64,000 bases of DNA, from contig CM071931.1 of NCBI GenBank assembly GCA_016081115.2, positions 14,764,284 to 14,828,283 of the forward strand. The letters run 5' to 3'. The notes beneath the pieces were generated by a model. That model was not told the DNA's origin. It saw nothing but the letters and a program-made list of their open reading frames with translations, and did no database searches. The position numbers and the translations under genes were made by a program. The stretch's first letter is position 1; each line of letters starts with the position of its first letter. This DNA is from Rehmannia glutinosa. Taxonomy: Eukaryota > Streptophyta > Magnoliopsida > Lamiales > Orobanchaceae. Below, one piece after another: positions 21,881 to 31,785 of this stretch.

Positions 21881-23475
21881 TTATCCTCTTCTTGAAGTAT
21901 GCATTTCATATTGTCTTTTATAATTATTGCACATTTTTATTTTTGTATTGATTGTCAAAATTATTTATAAAAATGTTTCTTAAAAATGAGGTCTCAAATT
22001 CATGCTCTCGGATTTTCAAATTTTAAAAGAGACCTTATATAGATTTTCAATAAGCACTTGTTTTATCAAACTTTTGTCGATTTTTTTTTTTAAAAAGAAA
22101 GCATAGTATGTATTACTTGTCCAAATTCTATGATAGTTTATATCAATATTGTGTATATTACTCGATATTACTATGCTCTTGTGCAAGATAATTTGTCAAG
22201 TTTTTGCAGGAAATATTTTGATATTAAGGAACAAATGATCGTAGACTTATTCATGGCCATCTACGTCATAAGGTGTCAAGATTATGAAAGGCATATTGGT
22301 CAACAAATAAATTCGAGAAACTGAACAAGTGTTCAGACACCGGTCACCATAGAGGTCTACCGGTCGACTGGGTGCAGGGACCGGTCGTCCTACCCGTTGA
22401 CCGGTCGCCTTAAGCAATTTCAGGATTAAAATTGCTTATGTCCTTCATTTCGGTATTTTTGATTATTTTCTTCAAAACTCGAACCCCTTTGCAAATTTCA
22501 CACACAATTCACTCAAAATGATTTTCTACTTATAAATTCTATATTTTTGAGTGTATATTTCTCGTATCTCATCATTATCATCCGACTTCTCCGATTAATT
22601 GGTAAGAATTCTTCTTTTTAATCTCAATTGGGTTGAACCCTTGAGAAAGAGCTTGTATTTTGATATTTTGATGAAATTCTTGTATTAATATGATGTATAT
22701 GATGATTGTTGATGGATGATATTTGTAAAATTGTATTTGGTGATGAAAAGTTTTGGCTTGATTGGATTACAAAGGCGTTATACATCTCTTGTTTTATTCG
22801 ACGCACGTCAAATGTTCGACAAAATGTTTCTATGAAAAATTTATCACCTACATGATTCTCTCGATTTGAAAAGTCTTATAAGTATATAGAGATCATGTTT
22901 TATCAATCAAATGTGCTTTTGCAAGTCAAATTATCAACTTTTTCCTTTTATTTGGAATTTAAGCTTCAATGTTCAAAACGCTCGATAAATTGATTCAATT
23001 GCGCACTTTGATATGATTATATGATGTTTTTGTCGTGCTAATATTCTTTTTTATGATTCCAAAGGGGGAGAAACAAGAAAAACGCTCATACGCTCAAAGA
23101 AACAAAAATAAATTAGCAAGAAAAGCTATAAGATATGGCTCTTAAAAGCCATAAGTGGTGGTCTAATTGATGCATTTTGGATGTTTATGCTTGTCTAATA
23201 TTGTCTTTCTGACAGGGGGAGCTTATAAGCTTATGAAATTCTAGCTTAAGTTGTAAAAGCTAATCTTTTAGCTTTTAACTGTTTGCTTCTATACTTGTTC
23301 TTGATGTGCACGTTGATAGGGGGAGCTTGTGCAAAATGTTTTTGAAAAATCTTTGCTCCTATCCTTGTGTTTTTACTTGATAAATATTGCTTGTAATGGA
23401 TTGATGTTTTAGACCGGAAAAATGTGTTTTATTTTTAAAATCGATCTCCTAAAATTATTTTGGTTTGTAATCATC
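21881..23475 (+). other. Non-coding internal region with extra polypurine-like tracts
   Basis: No pol domain seen in any frame. A CCGGTC motif cluster lies at 22339-22410. Purine tracts AAAGGGGGAGAAA (23061), ACAGGGGGAG (23213) and ATAGGGGGAG (23316) resemble the true tract at 23476-23488; multiplied polypurine tracts before the 3' LTR are a known Sirevirus trait. Confidence 0.65.
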
Positions 23476-23488
23476 AAAAAGGGGGAGA
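23476..23488 (+). other. Polypurine tract, copy B
   Basis: AAAAAGGGGGAGA-type tract ending one base before the TGTTAG start of the 3' LTR; priming site for second-strand synthesis. Confidence 0.75.
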
Positions 23489-23489
23489 T

Positions 23490-24425
23490 TGTTAGATAAA
23501 TATTTTTATCAAGATTTTGATGATTTTGTTTAAATGAGTTTTTACACCAAAACTATGTTTATAAATGTTGTCCAAATACTGCCAATTGATTTAAAATATT
23601 TTTACTAATTTTGGGAGTATTTCTTGAAGTTTATTTTTGACAAAAATTGGACAACACTTCTGTTTTGAGGTCGACCGGTCGAATAAAGAGGTCGGCCAGT
23701 ATTCAAGAATGTAAATCGAAATGTAACACCGAAACAAAAAAAGAGGGAGGGGACCGGTCCAACCAGGGCCGATCGGCCAACTCCCTATGGCGACCGGGTC
23801 GGACCCCCCGACCTGGCCGCCTCTCCCGTCATCCTGTGTCTTACACTTTCACATCTTGAGGTCTAAGGCTTAATTCTTGATTACACTTGCACTCAAACTT
23901 GTATTATTCATTATCGAGTTGTAATCTTGAATTTGGGTTCATCATTCAACACAAGATATCCTTGTGAGTGTTCTTGTGGTAAGAACACACTTGGGTGATC
24001 TTAGGTGTTAGGTGTTAGAAGATTGTGGTAATCTTCTTATTGAAGAGTTTGGTGCTCTTTGAGGTGTTGAAGAATTTGGTTTTTTCAAGTTGGAAGATTA
24101 TGGTAATCTTCACAAGGTCTTGTAGAAGATTGTGGTAATCTTCAAGGGAGATTGTGGTAATCTCCAAAGAGGTGTTGTAAGGTGATGTTGTATTAATTGT
24201 GGTAATTAATAATTTTTTTTTCTTTTTGAAATCCATTCCGGAGATACTGGGGTGGTAGAGGATTAGGCCCTAAGTGGGTTGAACCTCTTTAAATCAACGC
24301 GTGTTGTTTATTTTCCTCATTTACAGTTTTATTTGTGCTTGTTCATTAGAAAAAGAGGGCGAATTTTGAAAAACCAACATAATCTATTCACCCCCTCTAG
24401 ATTATCGTAGCCACTTGGACTAACA
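23490..24425 (+). repeat. 3' LTR, copy B (internally deleted)
   Basis: 936 bp, same ends as the 5' LTR. A 326-bp segment, including the TATA box, is missing at about 23840. The two breakpoints share the short sequence GTCT (GTGTCT and AGGTCT), so a microhomology deletion is likely. This LTR could no longer drive transcription outward. Confidence 0.85.
23968..24211 (+). other. Stem-loop array, 3' LTR copy B
   Basis: Stem-loops at 23968-23988 (GTGTTCT/AGAACAC), 24018-24036, 24042-24060, 24067-24088, 24093-24111, 24125-24143, 24147-24165 (GGAGAT/ATCTCC) and 24191-24211 (TATTAAT/ATTAATA). Where the 5' LTR has G-U pairs (19844 with 19860, 20016 with 20032) this copy has G-C pairs, so pairing is kept in both. 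Confidence 0.8.
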
Positions 24426-25870
24426 GTTTGAACACCATCTGGTAGACTAACAGGACAAGAAGATAAGTCTGGACAATCAAAAATATTATCCGATGTCCTG
24501 GTCATGTGATGTGAAACGCCACTGTCAAGGAGCCAAATACACTCCACTTTAGTATCCTTACCAAATAATTTTTCAAAAGCAGCAGAGGACTCGAGAAGAG
24601 TTAAAAGACGTTGCATCTGATCATTGGTAAAACCCTAAAATGTTGCGCTGCCTTTGATCGCGCCCGCTTTCCGTGTTACTATCTATCTTGGCGGGGACAA
24701 GCGGCGTTCAGTGCTTCTTGTCGACGAAGTTCGCCGCGCCCACCTGAAGCTCCCCCTCGACCTCGGCCACCTCTACTCTGTCCACGTCCTCAACCACTTT
24801 GAGGAAAACCAATTTGCTGATAACAATGGTTAATATCATGACTGATGCGCCCACAATGGGTACAAGAAAGTGGGGCAAGAGTAGTGGAATTGGGTTGCGA
24901 GGTTGTTAAATTATTATAAGCTTGAAGGCGAAACTAACATCTTCAGTCTCGTCATCTTGACCCCGAACTATACTGCTGTGTCGTTCTTCCTGAGTTGCTA
25001 AAGAGAAAGCTTTATTAAGAGTAGAAAAATGATCCATACTCAAGATCTGAGTGCGGAGAGGATCATATTGAACATCATCAAGACCTAAAATAAAATCATG
25101 CCTCTTATCACGCTCAACCAAAGCACGCAATTTAGCAGCAGCAACACAAGTACATGGTACAACCACAAGTCAAGTCCTCCGAACCATATAGTTCATCCCA
25201 TAAAGCCTTGAATTTATTATAATACGAAATAACATTTCATGTCATTTTGTCGAAGCAGATGATATTCAGATTTGAGTTGATTAAGACTAGGGCCATTGGT
25301 GATGAAATAACACTCCTTTAAATCTAGCCACATCTCTTTAGCAATTTTATGTCCAACAACACTAGGTTGAATAGGTTCATCAACAGAACTAAACAACCAT
25401 GAATATATAGTGGAATTATTGGTCTTCCAAGCAACAAAATCAGCACTTTCATCATTCGCAGGATGAATAATTTCATCATTAATAAACCCATAATTGTTTC
25501 TCCCTTCTAATGCATTCATAATGGTATTTTCCCAAACATCATAATTTTCTCCATGCAACAAGTATTTAGTGAGAGAATTACCAGGGCCTTATGAAGGATG
25601 CAAATAATATATAGAAGAAGCATCATGGATGAGTTGCAATTTTTACCTTTCCCACCATTAGCCATGATAGAAAAATTGAAATATCAACCGAAAACAAACC
25701 AAGAGAATAAACAAACTAAGGTAATGTCGTGCACTGACTTCGAGCGGTGCGCCTTGCCGGAGACAGGACTTTAGACGGCAGAGAAGAGGCGTACGAAAAC
25801 TAGGGATACGTTGGAGAGAAGAAGAAAAAATTATTCTTGAGGATAAAAAAAACCATTGTCGTTGATACCA

Positions 25871-26074
25871 TGATAAACTTTAGAAAAACTTATAAAACTC
25901 CGTGTCATTAACTTGCGGAAACGTGTACAGTATATACTAATATCAAGACTTGTGGATCAAGCCAACACCTAGAGTTAAGGAAACTAATATTGACAAGAAT
26001 AGGAAAATAAATCACCAAATCACTAATTTCCTAATAAAACAAATCATCAAATCACTAGTTTCCTAATATGAACA
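25871..26074 (-). repeat. 5' LTR of Ale-like Copia
   Basis: 204 bp on the minus strand, from TGTTCATATTAGG (26074) to AAGTTTATCA (25871), with TATATAC-type promoter sequence inside (about 25930-25940). The primer-binding site TGGTATCAACGA follows directly (25859-25870). The outer boundary rests on the TG...CA rule only. Confidence 0.65.
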
Positions 26075-26544
26075 AAATGGGTATTTTGGATGGTTTTGTT
26101 GGTTGCAATGTGGGTGGATAATGGATATGTTATTTTGTTTTGATATTTGACAATCAAGTGGGCAAGTTGAATATTTTAATTTTATTCTTGAGATTAGTTT
26201 TAAATAAATATTTTTTGCTTGACAGATTAAATCATGCTTGACTGTGCAGTGCAATAGAACTGATTACTCTTCTCGTAAGATTAATAATTTTTTTGAATTT
26301 TGTGGTTAAATAAATACATTTGTACCGCTCCCACTACTGCGTAAGCTGCTCGTAAGATAATTATAATGTCGAAGCGGCGGTGATCCAGTGAAAAGTATGA
26401 ATAATTTATTTTAATTTTAATTTAGTTCAAGGCAAATCAAGTCCTGAATTTTGTTTCTCTTAGCGGAGCGGATCCCAAATTTAACCAAACGTCCCAAACT
26501 CACCCATTGTCATCCCTAATCACTATTCATTGATTTCTCCCAAC
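26075..26544. other. AT-rich spacer
   Basis: No gene or element end seen. A short (AAC)n/(AAT)n tract is at about 26540-26577, where the tandem block begins. Confidence 0.45.
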
Positions 26545-26977
26545 AACAACAACAACAATAATAATAATAATAATAAGACAAAAAGGATAAAAGGCCATAT
26601 GTCTACAAATATCTACTGAAAACGATTATTGTCTTTAATTTTTGATGCTTTCAACCTCTCACTTTAACTTTCACTGATCTATTTATTTATCCTAAAATAA
26701 CTTCCATTTCATGTTATTTTTTTCTCTTGCCATCACTTTCTCAAACCTTTGTTTCTCAAAAAATATTGTTTACAACCTGGGCCAAGTGTCTTGCACCATT
26801 CCAACTTTACATTATTGACTACGACCCTCGCCCAGTGCCTTAGAAATAAAAATAATACATTCATCCTTCAAATCATTCTCAGCTTTAATATGGCAAGAAA
26901 TTATTTGGAAGCTACATAGCAAAATCAGCTTTAGCAATAATTTCATTTCCAGATATCTTCACCTCATATCAGAAGAA

Positions 26978-27083
26978 ATGGTTTCGGCTCGTGGTTGTAC
27001 ATTAGGATTGCAGCTTCTCATTGGCATTAGAGTCGCCATCTTCGGTTCCACCAGTTGCTCCTCCAACTGATTCACCACTGCTA
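26978..27083 (+). pseudogene. Tetraspanin-like copy 1 (internally deleted)
   Basis: Begins ATGGTTTCGGCTCGTGG like the other copies and encodes the N-terminus MVSARGCTLGLQLLIGIRVAIFG up to about 27046. It then jumps straight to the C-terminal tail segment TTCCACCAGTTGCTCCTCC seen in copy 2 at 30195. About 625 bp are missing; the break sits at a CGGTTCC-like microhomology. It cannot make a membrane protein. Confidence 0.75.
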
Positions 27084-27276
27084 TAAGTGATTTAATTAGA
27101 TTTAAGCTCTTTTATATCCTTAAGTTCCTATTCTAAGTTTCAGTACTTGTGGACTCTGTTTTAAATTTCTTTTTTTTAGGTCTATTTAGTGGTCAAGGTC
27201 TAGTTTTCAATTCTTATTGATTAGTATTGGAATTAATTTATTTAGAGGTAAGGTCTAGTTAATCTTGGATTGCAGG

Positions 27277-27961
27277 TGGGGTGTAAACGAATCGAATCGA
27301 GTTGAATATCAAGATATTCTATTCGTATTTGGTTCATTGAGAATATTCTTATTCGTATTCTTTTAATATTCGAATACAAAAACTGATTCTTATTCTTATT
27401 TAAAAATATATTCGAATACATACGAGTCTATCGAATATTCGTATTGGAAATCCTAACCTATATTTATATTTTTTCATACAATATCTGATTAGATTGCAAA
27501 TTGAAATTTGGACAATAAATTTTGGTCAAGAAATTGTTAACTACATCAACAATATATTAATCATTAAATACATGAATATAAAAAGAGTTTATTGTCGAGT
27601 CCATATAAAATTTATTACAAGCATATAATTATATATGGCTTGTTAGTTTGGGCCTTTTATAAGTGAATATATGGTTTATTATATATTAATAATCTACATA
27701 AATAAATATATACTTATATGTATACATATTATATATAAGTGATTTGTAAAAATAGAAATATAAATATATATAATATTATTCGAATATTCATTCGAATAAT
27801 CGAATCGAATATAATGATATTCATATTCGTATTCACATAATATTCGAATCAGAATAAGTATTCTTATTTGGATGCGTATTCTAATTTTTCGAATTTGAAT
27901 ATCAATATACGAATTCGAGTACCGAGTCGAATCAAAAATATTCGCATCTTTTACACCCTTA
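27277..27961. mobile_element. hAT-type MITE (GAATCGAAT family), first copy
   Basis: 685 bp. Ends TGGGGTGTAAACGAATCG and (reverse) TAAGGGTGTAAAAGATGCG are imperfect inverted repeats. Flanks ATTGCAGG (27269-27276) and TTTGCAGG (27962-27969) form an 8-bp duplication with one mismatch. The interior repeats ATTCG/CGAAT motifs in both orientations and has no transposase. It is absent from the second tandem unit, so it inserted after that duplication or was lost there. Confidence 0.82.
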
Positions 27962-28330
27962 TTTGCAGGCATGAAAATTTACTCAAATAATTCAGTTAAC
28001 AGAAATGTCTTCTTTTTACATCATTGAATCATGCATAGCTGAAATGCATTGCTGAAATGAGCAATACGGTTTATATTTGGTAAAACCAAATGTTTAGGAA
28101 AAAAATAAAAAATAAAAAATAAAAACAATAAAAGTGTAAAGAATCAACACATTACAACAATATGAAAGAAGCAAACACTTTAAAAAAATATAACCAAGTT
28201 ACTTGAGATGTAATCATAAAAGTTCAGAATGCCGATTAAAAATTTGAATATAATGAGAAGAATTGTAAAATTACAGTTACTATTACCTATTCGTTAGTGT
28301 CTAGGGCTTCGGGTTTTGAGATTGGGGTTT

Positions 28331-28371
28331 CTTTATTATTATTAAAATTATTGTTATTATTATTATTATTT
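28331..28371. repeat. (TTA)n microsatellite
   Basis: Interrupted TTA repeat; counterpart at 30508-30560 in the second tandem unit. Confidence 0.8.
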
Positions 28372-29043
28372 GTGTATTAAAAACACTCAAATAATAAATT
28401 AAAAAATACATAAGAATCTAGGAAAAACCATCATCATCATCATCATCAACTCCAATTAGATAAACTCAGATTATTGATATCCATTAAAATAATTTCATTC
28501 GAATTGAGTGAACAATCTAAAAGTAATTGTAGATGTTATAAATTACTTTGTGGCCACCGAGAATTGATGATGACACAGACATGAAAAGATACATGGTCAA
28601 CAAAGACTGGAATCACATGGAAAGTCAGAGAGATAAAGAATCGATGGAACTTGGAGAGTGAAATTTGTGTGAAGGAAACACATAAGTGGTTTTTTTTATT
28701 AAAATTATATGAATTTTGAATCACATGCAACGTTTGTGACGTTTTCTAAAGTTATATAAATCATGTGCAATATTTGTGCGATTTGCTAAAGTTGTATGAA
28801 TTACATGCAATGTGTGTGAGTTTTAATAGTTTATGTAAATATATAATGAATAAAATTATTATCTTAAAGTTTTTAATGCTTTCATTGATCAATTCTCTCT
28901 TCATCCTAACATTACTTTTATTTTTCTCTTTTTTTTTCTTCTCCTAATATTTCACTTCGTCCTCATATATTTAAGACCAATGAAAAAAGGGATTTATTTT
29001 TGTATGGGGTAATAGATACAAATCCTTTAATAATGGGAACAAA

Positions 29044-29079
<36 letters not shown>

Positions 29080-29090
29080 AATAATAATAA
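29044..29090. repeat. (ATT)n/(AAT)n microsatellite
   Basis: About ten ATT units followed by five AAT units, making a local palindrome at the boundary of the two tandem units. Confidence 0.85.
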
Positions 29091-29500
29091 GACAAAAAGG
29101 ATAAAAAGCCATATGTCTACAATTATCTACTGAAAACGATTAATGTGTTTAACTTTTGCTGCTTTCAACCTCAACTTTCATTGATCTATTTATTTATCCT
29201 AAAACAACTTCTATTCATGTTTTTTTTATTTTCTCTTGCCATCACTTTCTCAAACCTTTGTTTCTCAAAAAAATTATTGTTCACAACCTGGGCCAAGCGC
29301 CTTGCACCATCCCAACTTTACATAATTGACCACGACCCTCGCCCAGTGCCTTAGAAATAAAAATAATATATTCATCCTTCAATTCATTCGCAGCCAAGTT
29401 TAATATGGCAAAAAATTATTTGGAAGTACATAGCAAGAGTAGCTTTAGCAATAATCTCATTTCCAGTCATATCTAATATCTTCACCTCATATCAGAAGAA

Positions 29501-30231
29501 ATGGTTTCGGCTCGTGGTTGTGCATTAGGATTGCAGCTTCTCTCTGGCATTAGAGTCGCCATCTTTGGCTTCTTGCTAGTTCACTGGACTAGGATGTATT
29601 GCTATGGTAAATATCATTGCAAATGCATTTATTTTAGGCCCGGGAGTGCTAGTCTTCCTTTCTGGGATCTCCGGTTTGTTCTTCCTGTGGAAGAACTATG
29701 AGCGCAGCTACATTGCCACTGTTTTGGTCAATTTGTTGCTCCTTTTCGCCTTTTCGGTTGTATTGGCTATATTCTAGAAACGGGGGGTTGATCATAGTGT
29801 TACTTTGTGTCGGTACAAGAAACTACTTTCTGATTCGGTATGGGATGACATGGTAGACTGCTTCCGAGCTCATGATTTCTGCAGCCATGCTCACACCATG
29901 AGTGTTGAGAGGTTCCATCTAGCTACGATGTCTCGAGCTAAGACACGAGCTTTGATTGTGCTCGCTTTGGCGCGAATGACACTACGAGGTGCTATTTATG
30001 TGACTCATGCAGACGAGCCATATTGTTCGGTTCGATAGTGTATAGCAAATCATTTAATCATGCCTTGTTCGTTTTTCTGATCACACTAGTTGTAGGTGTT
30101 AATATACAGTTCTACAATATGTTGTGTACTGGTCAAATACCCACAAGCGAAGAGCAACCAATAGTTGAAGTTGGAATTTCCATGGGTATCACGGTTCCAC
30201 CAGTTGCTCGTCCAGCTAATCCACCAACTTA
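29501..30231 (+). pseudogene. Tetraspanin-like copy 2 (frameshifted)
   Basis: Start and N-terminus (MVSARGCALGLQLLSGIRVAIFGF) match copy 3, but an extra base at about 29608 (GGTAAATATC versus GGTAATATC) shifts the frame into a stop at 29699, and a later TAG (about 29776) adds damage. The remaining sequence still shows the third membrane segment, large extracellular loop and fourth segment in other frames. It keeps the C-terminal cytosolic tail (ends VARPANPPT, stop at 30229-30231) that copy 3 has lost. Confidence 0.75.
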
Positions 30232-30507
30232 ATAAGTGATTTAATTAGATTTAAGCTTTAATTGATAAATAAAATTAAAAATTAAAAATAAAATAAAAAA
30301 AATAAAATTTTAAAGAATATACACATTACAACAATATGCAAGAAGCAAACACTTTAAAAAAAGATATAACCAAGTTACATGAGATGTAATCATAAAAGTT
30401 CTGAATGAGGATTATAAATTTAGATATAATGAGAAGAATTGTAAATTACAGTTACTATTACCTATTCGTTAGGGGCTAGGGCTTCGGGTTTTGAGATTGT
30501 GGTTTCT

Positions 30508-30521
30508 TTATTATTATTAAA

Positions 30522-30556
<35 letters not shown>

Positions 30557-30560
30557 TATT
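30508..30560. repeat. (TTA)n microsatellite, second unit
   Basis: TTATTATTA run interrupted by AAA and TAC. Confidence 0.8.
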
Positions 30561-31120
30561 TGTGTATTTAAAAGACACTCAAATAATAAATTACAAAATA
30601 CATAAGAATCTAGGAAAAATCATCATCATCATCAACTCCAATTAGATAAACACAGACATGAAAAGATACATGGTCAACAAAGACTAGAATCACATGGAGA
30701 GTTAGAGAGATGAAGAATCGATGGAACTTGGAGAGTGAAATTTGTTTGAAGGAAACACATAAGTGATTTTTTTCACTAAAGTTATATGATATTCGAATCA
30801 CATGCAACGTTTGTGACGTTTTCTAAAGTTATACAAATCATGTGCAACGTTTGTGCGATTTGCTAAAGTTATATGAATTACATGCAATGTATGTGTTTTT
30901 AATAGTTTATGTAAATATACAATGAATACAATTATTATCTTAAGGTTTTTAATGCTTTCATTGATCAGTTCTCTTTTCATCCTAACATTACTTTTATTTT
31001 CCTCCTGTTTTTTCTTCTCCTAATATTTCACTTTGTCCTCATATATTTAAGACCAAGGAAAAAAAAGATTTATATTTGAAAGGGGTACTAGATACAAACA
31101 ATTTAATAATGGGGATAAAG

Positions 31121-31123
<3 letters not shown>

Positions 31124-31166
<43 letters not shown>
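31124..31166. repeat. (AAT)n microsatellite at inverted-copy junction
   Basis: About 14 AAT units directly next to the truncated 3' end of tetraspanin-like copy 3; a likely breakpoint of the inversion. Confidence 0.8.
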
Positions 31167-31167
<1 letters not shown>

Positions 31168-31176
31168 GGCCACATC

Positions 31177-31785
31177 TTATAGAACACATACAACTAGTGT
31201 GATCAGAAAAACGAACAAGGCAGGACTCAAAGATCTGCTATACGCTATCGAACCAAATAGTATTGCTCGTCTGCATGAGTTGCAGAAATAGCATCTCGTA
31301 GTGTCATTCGAGTCAAAGCGAGCACAATCAAAGCTCGTGTCTTCGCTCGGGACATCACAGCTAGATGGAATCTCGAAGCACCCATGGATGTGAGCATGCT
31401 TGTAGAGATCACGAGCTCGGAAGCAGCCCACCATGTCACCCCATGCCGGATCAGAAAGGAGTTTCTCGTAGTGACGCTCCGTAACACTACGGTCAACCCC
31501 CACCACTCTCCAGAATATACCCAATACAACCAAAAAGACAAAAAGGAGCAGCAAATTGACCAAATCAGTGGTAATGTAGCTATGCTCGTAGTTCTTCCAG
31601 AGGAAGAACAAACCGGAGATCCCGGAAAGGAAGACTAGCACCCCCGTGCCTAAAATAAATGCATTTGCTATGATATTACCATAGCAATGTATCCTAGTCC
31701 AGTGAACGAGCAAGAAACCAAAGGTGGCGACTCCAATGCCAACGAGAAGCTGCAATCCGGATGCAAAACCACGAGCCGAAACCAT
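31177..31785 (-). CDS. Tetraspanin-like membrane protein (short)
   Basis: Single-exon open frame of 202 aa, ATG at 31785. Four hydrophobic segments lie at about residues 9-28, 38-62, 72-93 and 187-202. Between the third and fourth is a loop with the plant tetraspanin pattern: W..(M/I)..C, then GCFEIPSSC (in place of the usual GCCKPP..C), then DC....SND....CYFCNSC. This identifies the family, whose members organise plasma-membrane protein complexes. The usual length is about 270 aa; here the loop is short, the GCC motif is GCF, and the cytosolic tail is missing because the frame runs into the AAT repeat. No intron is present, unlike typical family genes. It may be a decaying copy. Upstream DNA matches the other copies only up to the start region. 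Confidence 0.5.
   Translation of the reverse strand: MVSARGFASGLQLLVGIGVATFGFLLVHWTRIHCYGNIIANAFILGTGVLVFLSGISGLFFLWKNYEHSYITTDLVNLLLLFVFLVVLGIFWRVVGVDRSVTERHYEKLLSDPAWGDMVGCFRARDLYKHAHIHGCFEIPSSCDVPSEDTSFDCARFDSNDTTRCYFCNSCRRAILFGSIAYSRSLSPALFVFLITLVVCVL

Larger units (their letters stand above)
19035..24425 (+). mobile_element. Complete gag-only Sirevirus-like element, copy B (nested)
   Basis: 5391 bp, inserted into the protease/integrase region of the Ale-like element with an exact 5-bp target duplication GTTTG (19030-19034, 24426-24430). LTRs begin TGTTAG and end CTAACA. Inside are only a primer-binding site (20296-20308), a gag (20294-21880), about 1.6 kb of AT-rich non-coding DNA and a polypurine tract (23476-23488). 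There is no trace of protease, integrase or reverse transcriptase. This matches the class of terminal-repeat elements with only GAG, which must use enzymes of relatives. Because the ends and target duplication are intact, it moved in this form or lost pol after insertion without other damage. Confidence 0.88.
14688..25665 (-). pseudogene. Ale-like gag-pol, split by insertions
   Basis: Read minus: gag from ATG at 25665 (MANGGK; UBN2 part LLHGENYDVWENTIMNALEG at about 25500-25560; LRALVERDKRHDF at about 25090-25130); a Gly/Arg-rich C-terminus (24650-24800); protease WLLDSGVSHHMT at about 24510 with intact DSG. The frame then breaks at the insertion and resumes at 19034. Next are the pre-integrase and integrase (18183-18902), where the last catalytic residue is Asp (GRVDRKHR) instead of the usual Glu; VFGCLCYAHNK (about 18070); reverse transcriptase (15272-15805, NTFLHGDLQEEVYI, LVYVDDILVTR); and RNase H (14688-15262). 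Several frame changes are present. A 157-bp direct duplication lies at 17514-17709. Confidence 0.85.
14640..26074 (-). mobile_element. Ale-like Copia element, host of two later insertions
   Basis: Minus-strand element with a short 5' LTR (25871-26074), an adjacent primer-binding site (25859-25870) and gag-pol running down to RNase H near 14690. It was split by a Sirevirus-like element (19035-24425) and by a hAT MITE (16244-17387). The pol frame continues across both. The RNase H end is truncated near 14640 and no second LTR is seen, so the 3' end is lost. A 200-bp LTR and the gag-pol signature (MANGGK start, LLHGENYDVWE, TPQQNGR) fit the Ale/Retrofit lineage; that lineage call is from memory of the family. 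Confidence 0.8.
26545..31140. repeat. Tandem duplication, two units of 2.1-2.5 kb
   Basis: Unit 1 (about 26545-29040) and unit 2 (about 29070-31140) share the same order: an (AAT)n tract, GACAAAAAGGATAAAA, a tetraspanin-like copy, TAAGTGATTTAATTAGATTT, a (TTA)n tract, and a segment with CATGCAACGTTTGTGACG. Unit 1 additionally holds a hAT MITE and a large deletion in its gene copy. A third partial copy of the last segment lies at about 33375-34160. Confidence 0.8.

Noticed and set aside
27694..27972. 92-aa Ile/Arg-rich frame
   Set aside because: By-product of ATTCG repeats in the hAT MITE; a similar frame occurs in the second MITE.
26545..31166. Microsatellite clusters considered as a centromere or satellite signal
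   Set aside because: Short trinucleotide runs only, explained by the tandem block borders.
31245..31541. 98-aa frame overlapping the tetraspanin-like gene
   Set aside because: Same strand, other frame; the tetraspanin motifs are all in the 202-aa frame. The matching frame in copy 2 arises from its frameshift.
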